From Methanothrix soehngenii GP6 (lineage in GTDB: Archaea > Halobacteriota > Methanosarcinia > Methanotrichales > Methanotrichaceae): 64,000 bases of DNA. Each line of letters starts with the position of its first letter. Positions within the stretch are counted from its first letter, which is position 1. The stretch is from assembly GCF_000204415.1 (NCBI RefSeq), contig NC_015416.1:1488001-1552000 (forward strand), written 5' to 3'. Of the stretch, positions 14,597-24,501 are shown piece after piece. Both the position numbers and the translations under genes were made by a program. A model generated the notes under the pieces. That model worked only from the letters and a program-made list of their open reading frames with translations, was not told the DNA's origin and ran no database searches.

Positions 14597-17227
14597 TTGA
14601 TATCTATCTCTTCACCCAGGGTTAACAACGAAAATACCCGGACTATTGTACAGGAAGAGGTTGCGTTATTGGCTGATGATTTTGATATAAAAACCGCTGG
14701 AGGCCTCACCGAAGCCGAGGCCGCAAAACTGCTAAAAGAAGTAGGCTACAACGAGCTACCCTCAACCAAACCCCGCAGCGCCTTCGCCATTGCCTTTGAA
14801 GTTGTCAAGGAGCCTATGTTCCTGCTCCTGGTAGCGGGCGGGCTGGTTTATTTTTTGCTTGGAGATCTCCAAGAGGCCCTGATACTAATGGGCTCTGTCC
14901 TGGTTGTTATGGGCATCACTTTCTATCAGGAACGCAAGACAGAGCGGGCCCTGGAGGCCTTGCGAGACATGTCTAGCCCGCGTGCACTGGTAATCCGGGA
15001 TGGTGTGGAGAAGCGGATAGCCGGAAGGGATGTAGTCCCGGGAGATCTGATTGTTCTTGCAGAAGGCGACCGCGTGCCTGCGGATGCAGTTTTGCTGAGC
15101 TGCACCAATCTTTCCGCAGATGAATCCCTTCTCACAGGTGAATCGGTCTCTGTCCGGAAGGTATGCTCTGAGACCGACTCGCCTGTGATGGCCAGACCGG
15201 GTGGAGATGATCTGCCATTCGTCTACTCTGGAAGCCTGGTTGTGCAGGGCCAGGGGGTGGCAGTGGCCAGGGCTACGGGAATAAACACCGAGATCGGCAA
15301 GATTGGAAGAGCTTTAGAGCAGGTCAAGTCCAAGGAGACGGCCCTTCAGAAAGAGACCAACCTGCTGGTACGCAACCTGGCGTTGCTCGGTTTGGGCCTG
15401 TGTCTACTGGTAGTAGTTGCCTATGGCATAACCAGAGGCAACTGGCTGCAAGGAGTACTGGCGGGCATAACCACCGCCATGGCCGTGCTGCCCGAAGAGT
15501 TCCCCGTGGTCTTGACAGTATTTCTGGCGCTGGGAGCGTGGAGAATCTCTCAGAATAACGTCTTAACCCGGCGTGTTCCGGCGGTAGAGACCCTAGGTTC
15601 TGCCACTGTGCTCTGCACGGACAAGACTGGTACCTTGACTCTTAACCGCATGAAGGTGAAAAAGATATTCGCCAGCGGCCAATCAGTCGAGCTGGATGAC
15701 GGCAGAGACAATCTGCCTGAGGCCATTCATGAGGTGATTGAGTTTTCCATTCTGGCCAGTCAGATGGATCCCTTCGATCCCATGGAGAAGGCCTTCAAAA
15801 AGCTGGGCGAGGACTACCTGGCCAAAACTGAGCACATCCACAGGGACTGGGAGCTGGTTCGAGAGTATCCATTATCAAAGAAGTTGCTGGCCATGTCCCG
15901 CGTCTGGAGATCGTCTTCGGGAAATGAGTATGTGATCGCTGCCAAGGGTGCGCCTGAAGCTATTGCAGAACTATGCCACATCGATCCGGATCGGGAAAAA
16001 GAACTATCCAATAACATCCAGACCATGGCCAATGAGGGCATGCGCGTATTAGGTGTAGCCAAGGCCTCATTCCAAAAGACCGATCTGCCCGATGGACAGC
16101 ACGACTTCGAGTTTGAATTTCTGGGCTTGATAGGAATGGAAGACCCGGTGCGGCCAGGCGTTCCTGAGGCGATTAAGGAATGCTATTCTGCCGGGATTCG
16201 AGTGGTGATGATAACTGGAGACTATCCAGGAACTGCTCAGGCTATAGCCAGGCAAATTGGCCTGCCAACAGATAAGGTCATCACCGGTCCTGAACTGGCA
16301 ATACTGAGCGATCAAGAACTTCAGGAGAAGGTCCGAGATATCTGCCTCTTCTCTCGCGTTGTACCGGAACAGAAGCTGAGGCTTGTCAAAGCCCTAAAGG
16401 CCAATGGAGAGGTCGTGGCCATGACAGGCGACGGGGTGAACGATGCACCCGCCCTAAAAGCTGCCGATATCGGAATAGCCATGGGAGGCAGGGGCACAGA
16501 CGTGGCCCGCGAGTCAGCATCTCTGGTGCTTTTGGACGACGACTTCTCGTCCATTGTCAAGGCGATAAAATCAGGCCGCAGGATATTTGATAATATCAAG
16601 AAGGCCATGGCCTACATTCTGGCCATACATGTGCCTATTGCGGGCATTTCGCTTATTCCCGTGCTCCTGGGATGGCCGTTGATATTTTTCCCGGTTCATG
16701 TAGTCTTCCTGGAGCTTATCATAGATCCTGCCTGCTCAATTGCCTTTGAGGCCGAGCCTGAGGAGGCAGATGTGATGGACCGGCCGCCCAGAGATCCAAA
16801 TGCGCCTCTGTTTAGCAGTCATGCATTGGTGCTCAGTCTGCTTCAAGGCTTGAGCGTTCTGGTCATAGTCATGGCAGTTTTCACCGTCTCACTCTATCGT
16901 GGTCAGGGTGAGGCCGAAGCCAGGGCACTGACTTATACCACCCTCATTTTTGCTAATCTGGCCCTTATTCTGGCAAATAGATCCTGGACCAGGACCATCC
17001 TGGAGACAATGAGCACCCCCAATCCTGCCCTTTGGTGGGTGGTGGGAGGCGCCTTGGTCTTCCTGGCAATGGCGATATATGTTCCATTCCTTCGAGAGAT
17101 ATTCAGCTTTGCCTATCTGCATCTTATTGATATAGCCATTTGTTTTGCATCCGGGATAGCGAGCATTTTATGGTTTGAAGCGCTGAAGATCTTCAATGGC
17201 AGAAATCGGGATTCACGGCCACATTAG
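14597..17227 (+). CDS. P2-type cation-transporting ATPase, 876 aa
   Basis: All P-type landmarks are present: the actuator TGES loop (DESLLTGESV), the phosphorylated Asp342 in CTDKTGTLT, the nucleotide-binding KGAPE, and the hinge MTGDGVNDAPALK. An N-terminal cation-ATPase domain and about ten membrane helices surround them. The M4 motif reads PEEFP, where Ca pumps such as SERCA have PEGLP, so substrate (Ca2+ or another cation) is uncertain. Start: a TTG at 14597 is the only codon that keeps the whole N-terminal domain. It stands alone, with a hairpin after the gene. Confidence 0.9.
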   Translation: MISISSPRVNNENTRTIVQEEVALLADDFDIKTAGGLTEAEAAKLLKEVGYNELPSTKPRSAFAIAFEVVKEPMFLLLVAGGLVYFLLGDLQEALILMGSVLVVMGITFYQERKTERALEALRDMSSPRALVIRDGVEKRIAGRDVVPGDLIVLAEGDRVPADAVLLSCTNLSADESLLTGESVSVRKVCSETDSPVMARPGGDDLPFVYSGSLVVQGQGVAVARATGINTEIGKIGRALEQVKSKETALQKETNLLVRNLALLGLGLCLLVVVAYGITRGNWLQGVLAGITTAMAVLPEEFPVVLTVFLALGAWRISQNNVLTRRVPAVETLGSATVLCTDKTGTLTLNRMKVKKIFASGQSVELDDGRDNLPEAIHEVIEFSILASQMDPFDPMEKAFKKLGEDYLAKTEHIHRDWELVREYPLSKKLLAMSRVWRSSSGNEYVIAAKGAPEAIAELCHIDPDREKELSNNIQTMANEGMRVLGVAKASFQKTDLPDGQHDFEFEFLGLIGMEDPVRPGVPEAIKECYSAGIRVVMITGDYPGTAQAIARQIGLPTDKVITGPELAILSDQELQEKVRDICLFSRVVPEQKLRLVKALKANGEVVAMTGDGVNDAPALKAADIGIAMGGRGTDVARESASLVLLDDDFSSIVKAIKSGRRIFDNIKKAMAYILAIHVPIAGISLIPVLLGWPLIFFPVHVVFLELIIDPACSIAFEAEPEEADVMDRPPRDPNAPLFSSHALVLSLLQGLSVLVIVMAVFTVSLYRGQGEAEARALTYTTLIFANLALILANRSWTRTILETMSTPNPALWWVVGGALVFLAMAIYVPFLREIFSFAYLHLIDIAICFASGIASILWFEALKIFNGRNRDSRPH

Positions 17228-17257
17228 GAAACAACTGAAGGGTAGGTGAATCTCGCC

Positions 17258-17279
17258 GCGGGAAGGATGAACTTCCCGC
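17258..17279. terminator. hairpin between convergent genes
   Basis: GCGGGAAG-GATGAA-CTTCCCGC forms an 8-bp stem in the 66-base gap between the convergent ATPase and SnoaL-like genes. It could end both transcripts. Confidence 0.45.
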
Positions 17280-17293
17280 CGGATCATCCACCC

Positions 17294-17716
17294 TTATTGC
17301 CCCAAGGGCGGCAAGATCCCTAGTTGTTGCATCAGCCCAAGCAGGTTGGCCTCACCCCAGAGCTCTGCGATCTTTCCGTTTTCTATCCGAAAGATTTCGA
17401 TGCCTGTCATGGTTATGGATTTGCCTGTGGGCACTAAATCCATGAAAGCACCTTTGTGTATGCCGCGAGCTGTGAAGCGTGCAGCGACTTTGTCTTCCTC
17501 TGCCACCATATCCTCTACGGTAACATTCAGATGCTCGAAGGCTGACCTGCATGCTGTAATCACATCGTTCATCCCCTTAATTCCTGGAGCTGATGGAAGG
17601 GGTGTGTGCAGGGCAAAGTTTGGAGCCAGCAACTCATCTGCGGCTCTCAAGTCTCCCTTGGATGGTCCTTCCTCGAAAAAGCGAAGTACAATGCGTTTGT
17701 TATCCTCTATTGACAT
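17294..17716 (-). CDS. SnoaL-like ester cyclase-family protein, 140 aa
   Basis: The NTF2-like fold of SnoaL proteins can be recognised from NKRIVLRFFEEGPSKGDLRA, LLAPNFALHTPLPSAPGIKG, FTARGIHKGAFMDLVPTGKS and the closing IEIFRIENGKIAELWGEAN. Members bind small hydrophobic molecules and include cyclases and many proteins without a known substrate. No pathway genes are nearby, so the substrate cannot be guessed. Confidence 0.85.
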   Translation of the reverse strand: MSIEDNKRIVLRFFEEGPSKGDLRAADELLAPNFALHTPLPSAPGIKGMNDVITACRSAFEHLNVTVEDMVAEEDKVAARFTARGIHKGAFMDLVPTGKSITMTGIEIFRIENGKIAELWGEANLLGLMQQLGILPPLGQ

Positions 17717-17755
17717 CGATTATCGTCTCCTATTTTTTCTGCAAGAGTTTCGGCT

Positions 17756-18712
17756 TTAGACGAATCCTTTTCCATAGAAGTCAGTAATGTCAAAGTATAT
17801 GGTGGCATTCTCTCCGGATGTAAGATGGACCTCCAGCACATCATAGGATCTGCCCTCTTCACCCTCGACCAGGTACTGAGATATGCGATCCCTGTCCACT
17901 GCATCCGTCCCGAACCTCTTTTCCAGATAATAATACTCTGAGCCTACCCCTTCAAGATCGGTTCTTGCATTCATAATGACTATGGCGTCCTCCATGGACT
18001 CTCCGCGGTTATCGCTGAAGCTGATATGGGCATAGCTCAGATCCCGATATGTGCTCCATGCCTCTTCTGCCTCCTGGGTCCTTCCCAGGCTGCGCAATGC
18101 CAGCGCCTTGCCATACCAGGACTGAGAGCTGTTGGGGTAGATGTCTACGGACTCTTCGAATGATTGCAGGGCCTCTTCATATCGGCCCAGCTCTCCCAGC
18201 GCATAACCCTTACTATCCCAGGGCCTGCTCCAGTTTCCATCGATGAGTATGGCCTGATCATAGCAGGTTATGGCCTCTTCATATCGACCCAATTCCTGGA
18301 GAGAATTGCCTTTGTCATACCATACGAATTTGTTCTCTGGATCTATCTGCAGGGATTGATCATAGGAAGCAAGAGAATCGTTCATCCTGCCAATATAGCT
18401 TTCATCTGTCGCCCTGGCATACCAGACGTCTGCATTCTTGTCATCGATCCGGATGGATTTATTATAGGACGAAATGGCCTCTTCGTATCTTTTCAGACCG
18501 CTGAGGGCCATCCCCCGGGCAAACCAGACGGTTGCATTCTCCGGGTCGACGGTGGTGGCGTTGTCAAATGACCTAAAAGCCTCTTTGAGGCTTCCGTTAA
18601 CGTATTCTTCTGCTCCTTTGGTCAGCCAATACTCAATAGTACCCACATCACCCAATCCAGTCAGGCATAAAAGTGAGAGAATGGATAAGGTGAGGAGAAT
18701 TTCGGTTCGCAT
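17756..18712 (-). CDS. secreted TPR protein, 318 aa
   Basis: The ATG at 18712 starts a signal peptide (MRTEILLTLSILSLLCLTGLG), so it is preferred to the upstream ATG at 18775. Six to seven TPR units of 34 residues follow (for example AVWFARGMALSGLKRYEEAISSYNKSI), then a C-terminal domain of about 100 residues (DRISQYLVEGEEGRSYDVLEVHLTSGENATIYFDITDFY) that looks like a beta-rich domain of unknown type. Probably an extracellular or membrane-attached scaffold, a common class in Methanothrix. Confidence 0.8.
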   Translation of the reverse strand: MRTEILLTLSILSLLCLTGLGDVGTIEYWLTKGAEEYVNGSLKEAFRSFDNATTVDPENATVWFARGMALSGLKRYEEAISSYNKSIRIDDKNADVWYARATDESYIGRMNDSLASYDQSLQIDPENKFVWYDKGNSLQELGRYEEAITCYDQAILIDGNWSRPWDSKGYALGELGRYEEALQSFEESVDIYPNSSQSWYGKALALRSLGRTQEAEEAWSTYRDLSYAHISFSDNRGESMEDAIVIMNARTDLEGVGSEYYYLEKRFGTDAVDRDRISQYLVEGEEGRSYDVLEVHLTSGENATIYFDITDFYGKGFV

Positions 18713-18880
18713 TGAAAACACCTGATATGTATTCCCCATCCCCCCTAATAAATATTTGCAGACGATTTGCGGCAAATTGCATGGCCTCTGATTCTCTATT
18801 CCCGGGATTGAGATTGAAGGAGAAGATCAGCGGGAATTTATCGAAAAAAAATACGAGAAAAGAAGCTAAAAAGGATATTT

Positions 18881-20089
18881 TCAGGATCCTTTCAGGTCCT
18901 CCCTCTGGGTGATATCCTTGATCTCCTTTTTCAGTTCCTCGGGCAGGCCCTTTATCTCCACATCCAAAAATCCCCGAACTATGACGCTGGTGGCCTGCTC
19001 AGAGGAGAGGCCCCGTGCCATCAGATATTCCAGCTCCTCCTCGGAGATTCTGCCCACTGCGGCCTCATGGGACATATCCAGGTCCCGGCAATGGCCATCG
19101 AGCTCCGGAATGGAGTAGATCCGCCCCTCATTGGAGAGGAGAAGGCCGACGCATTCCAGGTGAGCGCGCGCTCCGGGAACGGTTCCGGTCATCCTCCCCC
19201 GGGCGATGACATCCCCGCCCATGCAGACCACTCGGGAGATGGACTCGGCGCTGGTCTCAGGGGCGTTCAGGAACACATCGCTTCCCACATCGATATTGCC
19301 CATGGTGGAGTAGATCACTGTATTGAAGCTGGCCACCGCTCCCCGGCCGGCCAGATTGGCTGTGGGGAATGTCTGCAGGGTCTTGACCGGTCGGAGCATG
19401 ATGTAGTTGTTGTACAGCGATCCACCCTCAGCGATGGTCACCCCGGTCCTCGGACGCACCTCAACCTCCTTTCCCCAGCTGTGCACCATGGTGAAGCTCA
19501 CCTTGGCGTTCTTCTGGATATAGTACTCGGAGACGCCGATGTGCAGCCCCCTCTGAACATGGGCGGGGGTGGTGCAGCCGGTGATCACATGCAGCTCAGA
19601 GCCCTCCTCGGCGATGACGATGTTGTGCACCCGCTGGTTGAGATTGGTGGAGCCCAGATACAGGCAGCTTTTCACCGGAAAGATGGTCTTCATGTTCTTC
19701 TTGGCGCGGATGAAGAAGCCTGCCGGAGGGGCTTCGGCCACATCTGCCGTGTACTTGTCTGCGTCCGCGGCCACCAGCTTCCACCAGTAGTCCTGCAGGA
19801 AGTCGTACTTTTTCAGGGCAGAGGCGATATCCATGATCTCCACCCCTTCGTAGAGGGACTTGGCCACTACAGGGGTCTGATCCATCTGCACATAAGCCCC
19901 GGAGGATTCGTCATCCAGGGTCACGCCCACGTCCAGAGCTGCCTTCTTTACCACATTGGGCAGATCCAGTGCATCATCGACAGCGCTCTGGGGCTTGGCA
20001 TCGGACTGGTAGCTCTCCAGGTTTACATCGGTACCAAAGAGCGCCTTCTTATCTCGCGCTTTGCGGGCCTTCTCCTCTATGCTTGACAT
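18881..20089 (-). CDS. sufB: SufB/SufD-family Fe-S cluster scaffold
   Basis: The C-terminal 250 residues form the SufBD beta-helix core (VHNIVIAEEGSELHVITGCT, VHSWGKEVEVRPRTGVTIAE, YSTMGNIDVGSDVF) ending in the conserved helical tail with SHEAAVGRISEEELEYLMARG. It works with SufC to assemble Fe-S clusters. The ATG at 20089 is preferred; a further start at 20104 would only lengthen the overlap with sufC. The pair sufC-sufB is the usual minimal archaeal form. Confidence 0.9.
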   Translation of the reverse strand: MSSIEEKARKARDKKALFGTDVNLESYQSDAKPQSAVDDALDLPNVVKKAALDVGVTLDDESSGAYVQMDQTPVVAKSLYEGVEIMDIASALKKYDFLQDYWWKLVAADADKYTADVAEAPPAGFFIRAKKNMKTIFPVKSCLYLGSTNLNQRVHNIVIAEEGSELHVITGCTTPAHVQRGLHIGVSEYYIQKNAKVSFTMVHSWGKEVEVRPRTGVTIAEGGSLYNNYIMLRPVKTLQTFPTANLAGRGAVASFNTVIYSTMGNIDVGSDVFLNAPETSAESISRVVCMGGDVIARGRMTGTVPGARAHLECVGLLLSNEGRIYSIPELDGHCRDLDMSHEAAVGRISEEELEYLMARGLSSEQATSVIVRGFLDVEIKGLPEELKKEIKDITQREDLKGS

Positions 20090-20820
20090 GCGCACCCCGC
20101 ACAACCCTCGTATCCGCTTTTCTTGATCTGCTCCAAGATCTCGCCCGGATTTCCGCTGCAGACGATCGCACCGCCCAGCATGACATGGGCCCGGTCTGCC
20201 TTCATATAATCCAGGATATGGCCGAAGTGGGTGATAATGATCCCCGATTTCGTCCGGTAGCTTGGTCGCTGATCCTTCTGAGTGAGCTGGTTTATGGCAT
20301 CTCCTATGAGCTTGATGTTCTCCAGGTCCACCCCAGAATCGGGCTCATCCAGCATCACCAGGTCCGGCTGCTGGGCTAAAAGCTGAACCATCTCCGAGCG
20401 CTTGACCTCTCCGCCAGAAAAGCCGCGGTTAACATCCCTCTCCGCAAAGGCCTCAAAGTCCATCTTTTTGAGAATGGACTCGGTGTCTGCCTGGGGATTG
20501 ATGATCGTGATCAGGTCTTTGAGCCTCAGGCCGCGAATGGCCGGCGGCCGCTGAAAGGCCATGCCTATTCCCAGGCGCGCCCGCTCGTCCATGGACATGT
20601 GAGTGATATCCTTTTCTTTAAATATAATGCGCCCTTTATCGATGGTGTACCTGGGAATACCGGCTATGACATTCAAGAGAGTGGTCTTGCCCGTCCCATT
20701 GGGGCCGAAGAGGGCATGGGTCTCACCACTGTTTATCCTAAGGTTGAAGTTCTTCAAAACCTGCTTACTGCCAATGCTGACCGACAGATCTTCAATCTCC
20801 AGCAGCCGCATCACCTCCAA
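20077..20820 (-). CDS. sufC: SufC, Fe-S assembly ATPase
   Basis: An ABC ATPase of SufC type: Walker A GPNGTGKTT, the Q-loop in AFQRPPAIRGL, signature FSGGEVKRSEM, Walker B LVMLDEPDSGVD and the H-loop ITHFGHIL. It drives the SufB scaffold. It overlaps sufB by 13 bases, so translation is coupled. The protein ends in a CAGCACQA tail with three cysteines that is not part of the standard fold. Start is a TTG at 20820; an ATG at 20811 preceded by GGAGGTG is an alternative. Confidence 0.93.
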   Translation of the reverse strand: MEVMRLLEIEDLSVSIGSKQVLKNFNLRINSGETHALFGPNGTGKTTLLNVIAGIPRYTIDKGRIIFKEKDITHMSMDERARLGIGMAFQRPPAIRGLRLKDLITIINPQADTESILKKMDFEAFAERDVNRGFSGGEVKRSEMVQLLAQQPDLVMLDEPDSGVDLENIKLIGDAINQLTQKDQRPSYRTKSGIIITHFGHILDYMKADRAHVMLGGAIVCSGNPGEILEQIKKSGYEGCAGCACQA

Positions 20821-20888
20821 TTGCCAGTTAAGTCTCTCTTTAGGATTATATTACCTTTTGCTGCAGTAGAGGAGATGATCCAGAGAAT

Positions 20889-21530
20889 TCAATCCAGAGC
20901 ACCCTGTGCCACTGCCTCCAGCTCATCGATCGCCTGGCAGATGGATGCATAGCTCATCACCACTCTGCCTGCCACAGTATCCTGGCAGCCCAATAGCCTG
21001 CAGAGAGCGATGTCATACCCCCCAGGATCGATCTTCCTCTTTTGCAGGTACTCGTGGCCCCAGGGGCCGGCCACCAGATACTTGTTAAGCGGATCGGAGG
21101 TGCTCGTATAGTGCTCCAGCATGCCCGCGGCGGGATCTTCCATTCGGTCGAAGCTCTTTTGCAGGGCAAGAGCCCTCTTCTCCAGAATTGTTCTGCTGGC
21201 CAGGCGGGGGCGCCGCACCAGCTCCTCCAGAGCCTGCAGCTGCGCAGAATCCAGGTTGCGGCGGGCAAAACCAATGGAGTTTTTCAGACCCCTGCCATAA
21301 GCCTGCTCTATGGCCGCTCTCCTCTTCTCCCAATCGTCATAGTTGGCATCCAGACTTCCCGTTCTCTTCTCCTCTAATGCTCTCAGAGCGGCTCGAGAGG
21401 AATCCAGGCTCCGGGTCACCGACTGCACATAGACCAATACCTTGCCCAGGCCCGAAGAGAACTGGCCCTGCAGCAGCGGCTCAATCATCCCTTTTATCCT
21501 ATCTGCCGCAACCAACGGATCTGCCTTCAT
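20889..21530 (-). CDS. protein of unknown function linked to lysA, 213 aa
   Basis: A soluble, helical, basic and acidic protein (SLDSSRAALRALEEKRTGSL, a probable coiled coil at residues 35-75) with no motif I recognise. The ATG lies six bases after the lysA stop, so the two genes are almost certainly one operon. A role in lysine metabolism is possible but has no direct support. Confidence 0.7.
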   Translation of the reverse strand: MKADPLVAADRIKGMIEPLLQGQFSSGLGKVLVYVQSVTRSLDSSRAALRALEEKRTGSLDANYDDWEKRRAAIEQAYGRGLKNSIGFARRNLDSAQLQALEELVRRPRLASRTILEKRALALQKSFDRMEDPAAGMLEHYTSTSDPLNKYLVAGPWGHEYLQKRKIDPGGYDIALCRLLGCQDTVAGRVVMSYASICQAIDELEAVAQGALD

Positions 21531-21536
21531 ATTCCC

Positions 21537-22829
21537 CTACCACATCAGCCGGGATGGGATGGTCTGCCCGGCCAATAGAGCGCTCTCATCCTCTCTATGC
21601 CGGATGAGCTCCCAGCGGTCCTCAGAGACCAAAACTTCTGCCGGTCTCGGCTGGCCGTTATACTGGGAAGCCATGGAGAAGCCATAGGCACCAGCATCCA
21701 GGAAGGCCAGGGTATCGCCCCGCACCAGGCGAGGGAGACGGCGGTCTCGGGCCAGCACATCGCCGGTCTCGCAGATCGGGCCGACGATGGTATAGGTCTC
21801 CTCTCCCTGCTCTTCCGCACGGTTGGCCGCCAGCACATGATGATAGGAGTCATAGAGCATGGGCCGGGCGAGGACGTTGAAGCCGGCGTCCACTGCCACG
21901 AAGTTGACATGCGCCCTCTTGACCACATTGACTCCCGTGAGCATGATAGTGCTGTCCGCCACTATGCTCCTGCCCGGCTCCAAAATGAGCTGAGGGAAGA
22001 TTCCCATATCCCGGCAGCTATCCTGGATTACCGGCAAGACGGCCTTTGCCAGATCCGAGGGCAGGGGGGCAGTGCTGTCTGGTTGGTATTGGATGCCAAG
22101 GCCTCCCCCCAGGTCTATTCTTTCCACATTCCCGCCCTCAGCCACCACTGCTCTGGTGATGTCCATCATCCTTCCCGCTGCCTCGGCGAAGGGGGCGGTG
22201 TCCAGAATCTGGCTGCCGATATGGCAGTGCAGTCCCACTGGCTTTATCCCTTCGAGCTCCATCGCTCTCTTATAGGTCCCGGCCACCTGCTCCGCAGGGA
22301 TGCCGAACTTTGAGGATCTCAGGCCGGTGGCGATCTTGGGATGGGTTTTTGGCGATACATTGGGGTTGACTCGAAAGAGGATCTCAGCCTCTGAATCCAG
22401 GTTACGGGCGGTCCTGGCCAGGTGCTCCAGCTCTTCATTGGAGTCCACGGAGATGCGAACCCCTGCCTGGAGGGCAGCTATGTGATCCTTCTCGCTCTTG
22501 GAGTTGCCGTTGAAGAGGATCATATCCCTGGGGATGCCAGCCAGGCGAACCAGGGAAAGCTCCCCTGCAGAGAATATGTCCGCCCCCATTCCCTCCTGAG
22601 CGGCGACTTGCAGAATGGCCAGATTGCCATTGGCCTTCACCGCGAAATATTTCTCTGCATCAGGAAATGCTCTATGATAGCGGCGGATGTTCTCTCGCAA
22701 CCTTCTCTCGGAGGTGACATATAGTGGAGTGCCCTCCTCCGCGGCCAGACGGCAGCAGTCGACGTCCTCGATATAGAGGTGGTTGTCTATAGTGGTGAGA
22801 TGATCTTTGGATCCAAACATAGATCCCAT
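21537..22829 (-). CDS. lysA: diaminopimelate decarboxylase
   Basis: A fold III PLP enzyme of 430 residues. The PLP lysine is K65 in YFAVKANGN, the glycine-rich phosphate loop is DLGGGLGIQY, and the substrate-binding cysteine is in GPICETGDVL. It turns meso-diaminopimelate into lysine, the last step of the pathway. ATG 22829 or 22820 could be the start. It leads a two-gene operon with the unknown gene. Confidence 0.93.
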   Translation of the reverse strand: MGSMFGSKDHLTTIDNHLYIEDVDCCRLAAEEGTPLYVTSERRLRENIRRYHRAFPDAEKYFAVKANGNLAILQVAAQEGMGADIFSAGELSLVRLAGIPRDMILFNGNSKSEKDHIAALQAGVRISVDSNEELEHLARTARNLDSEAEILFRVNPNVSPKTHPKIATGLRSSKFGIPAEQVAGTYKRAMELEGIKPVGLHCHIGSQILDTAPFAEAAGRMMDITRAVVAEGGNVERIDLGGGLGIQYQPDSTAPLPSDLAKAVLPVIQDSCRDMGIFPQLILEPGRSIVADSTIMLTGVNVVKRAHVNFVAVDAGFNVLARPMLYDSYHHVLAANRAEEQGEETYTIVGPICETGDVLARDRRLPRLVRGDTLAFLDAGAYGFSMASQYNGQPRPAEVLVSEDRWELIRHREDESALLAGQTIPSRLMW

Positions 22830-22866
22830 GATCTCTTCTTGATTACTAAATCGTTTCTATTAAAGC

Positions 22867-24429
22867 TCATTTCATCGACTTCAACCACTTATCAATCTCC
22901 CTGGCGGCGATCTCCCTTCCTCCCAGTCCGAACGCCAGGGCCACGGCCACAGCGATGGCGCCCAGCAGCAGTCCGAATGCCAGGTTGATGATCTCATTCG
23001 CCAGTCCCATGTGCCTCAGGGCCATGGCTCCGGAGAATATCAATACGGAAATCCTGGCCGCCTGAGCGAGCATCTTCGCCTGGCTGGTGTTGCTGGCCAT
23101 CACTGTGTCATAAGCCAGATTGGCCAGGTAAATGCCGGTGGCCAGTATCACCAGTCCCACCAGAACGCGGCCGGCGAAGACTATGAACTCATAGATCAGG
23201 TCTGCCATCAGGGCGAAGTTGAGGATTCTGGATGCCTCTATCAGGGCAAAGAGCATTATTGCCACCAGCACCAGGTAGCCCGCCAACTGGGAGGGCTTTC
23301 TCTCTCCTTCTGCCGGCTCCTTTCCCAGGCCCAGCCAGACCAGTATGGAGTCGAATCCCGCTGCCGCCAGGAGGTTTGTGACCAGCTCTGCCACGATCTT
23401 TCCAAGCACATAAGCGATGGCCAGGATCAGAATGGCCCCGAAGGCTGAGGGAAGTGCAGCCAGTATCTGGTTGAGCATATTAGATAACGGTTGGGTGACA
23501 GATACCAGGTCCAGGGCCTGGAGGGCTGCCATGAGGACGGGGATCAGTATCAAGGCATAGACGATCAGGCCGATCAAACCGGCCAGCCCTCGTTCTCCCA
23601 GTACCCGGGAAAGGCCCACCTTCTCGCTCAGCCTCTCCGAGCCGACTGCCAGCAGCAGGCCGGTGAGGATCTTTTGCACGATGCGGGCGAGAAACCAGCC
23701 GACGAGGAGGATAGCTGCTGCTGCCAGCAGATTGGGGAGGAAGCCAAGCATCTTGGCCATCATCACCTGCAGGGGCTCGAGAAGCCCGCCCAAAGAGAGT
23801 GCATTGAGGACCATGGGCAGGAAGAGGAGGAGCACAAGGTAGAATACGATCTCGGAAATAGTCTGGCTCAATGGCATCTCCTTTCTCTCCAGACCGGCCT
23901 TGCTGCCTATGTCCTCATCGATGTTTGCAGATCGAAGAACTGTCAATACCACCCTCTTGAGAACCATCGCTAAGACGATAGCGACGATCGCTATCAATAG
24001 GGCGGCAAAGAGCTTGGGAATATAGGCGAAGACCACCGTTAGCATCTCATTTAATGGCTGAGCAACCAGTGTTAAGCCCAGAGTCTCGAAAAATGCTACT
24101 ATAACAAAAAATAGTAGAACATAATAAATTATCCGAGTAATCCATCGATTCGAGTCTATGGATCTGGCCCTTTCCTCGCCCACTGCCACCCGGGCTATTT
24201 TTTCATCCATTGCAGTGCGACGCAGCGCTTTGCCAATGAGAGAGCTGACAATCAAAGCTACGATCCACCCCACAACAAGGATGATCAAAGCACTAAAGAT
24301 ATTGGAACTCATAGGTCCAAAGATCTGAGTTACCTGATCGCTTATTCTCATAAGATCACCATTCATTTCAGATGCAAATTTCAAAGCCTGTTTGAGCAAA
24401 ATGCTATTAACAATAATGTACAATACCAT
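22867..24429 (-). CDS. membrane protein with mechanosensitive-channel TM-helix repeats, 520 aa
   Basis: About ten to eleven hydrophobic segments are arranged as repeats of a TM_helix unit (SALIILVVGWIVALIVSSLI; LAAAAILLVGWFLARIVQKI; GAILILAIAYVLGKIVAELV), each followed by a short amphipathic stretch with G(L/A)xR or GLxxL. The pattern matches CmpX-like proteins related to mechanosensitive channels but lacking the MscS beta domain. Likely function is osmotic adaptation. The first Met is in a short leader; Met 24366 (MNGDLMRISDQVTQ) is the more usual start. Confidence 0.8.
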   Translation of the reverse strand: MVLYIIVNSILLKQALKFASEMNGDLMRISDQVTQIFGPMSSNIFSALIILVVGWIVALIVSSLIGKALRRTAMDEKIARVAVGEERARSIDSNRWITRIIYYVLLFFVIVAFFETLGLTLVAQPLNEMLTVVFAYIPKLFAALLIAIVAIVLAMVLKRVVLTVLRSANIDEDIGSKAGLERKEMPLSQTISEIVFYLVLLLFLPMVLNALSLGGLLEPLQVMMAKMLGFLPNLLAAAAILLVGWFLARIVQKILTGLLLAVGSERLSEKVGLSRVLGERGLAGLIGLIVYALILIPVLMAALQALDLVSVTQPLSNMLNQILAALPSAFGAILILAIAYVLGKIVAELVTNLLAAAGFDSILVWLGLGKEPAEGERKPSQLAGYLVLVAIMLFALIEASRILNFALMADLIYEFIVFAGRVLVGLVILATGIYLANLAYDTVMASNTSQAKMLAQAARISVLIFSGAMALRHMGLANEIINLAFGLLLGAIAVAVALAFGLGGREIAAREIDKWLKSMK

Positions 24430-24501
24430 TACTTAAAGATAGTGGATGATTAGCGCCCGGATATTCGATTTCAAAATGAGTCTGTGTATATCAAAATAAG
24501 T

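Noticed and set aside
19067-20086. 339-codon open frame opposite sufB
   Set aside because: It mirrors the GC-rich sufB gene and reads as Gly/His/Asp-rich low-complexity protein with no domain.
23011-23973. Two open frames opposite the mechanosensitive-type gene
   Set aside because: Same antisense effect: rich in Gln, His and Tyr with no domain.
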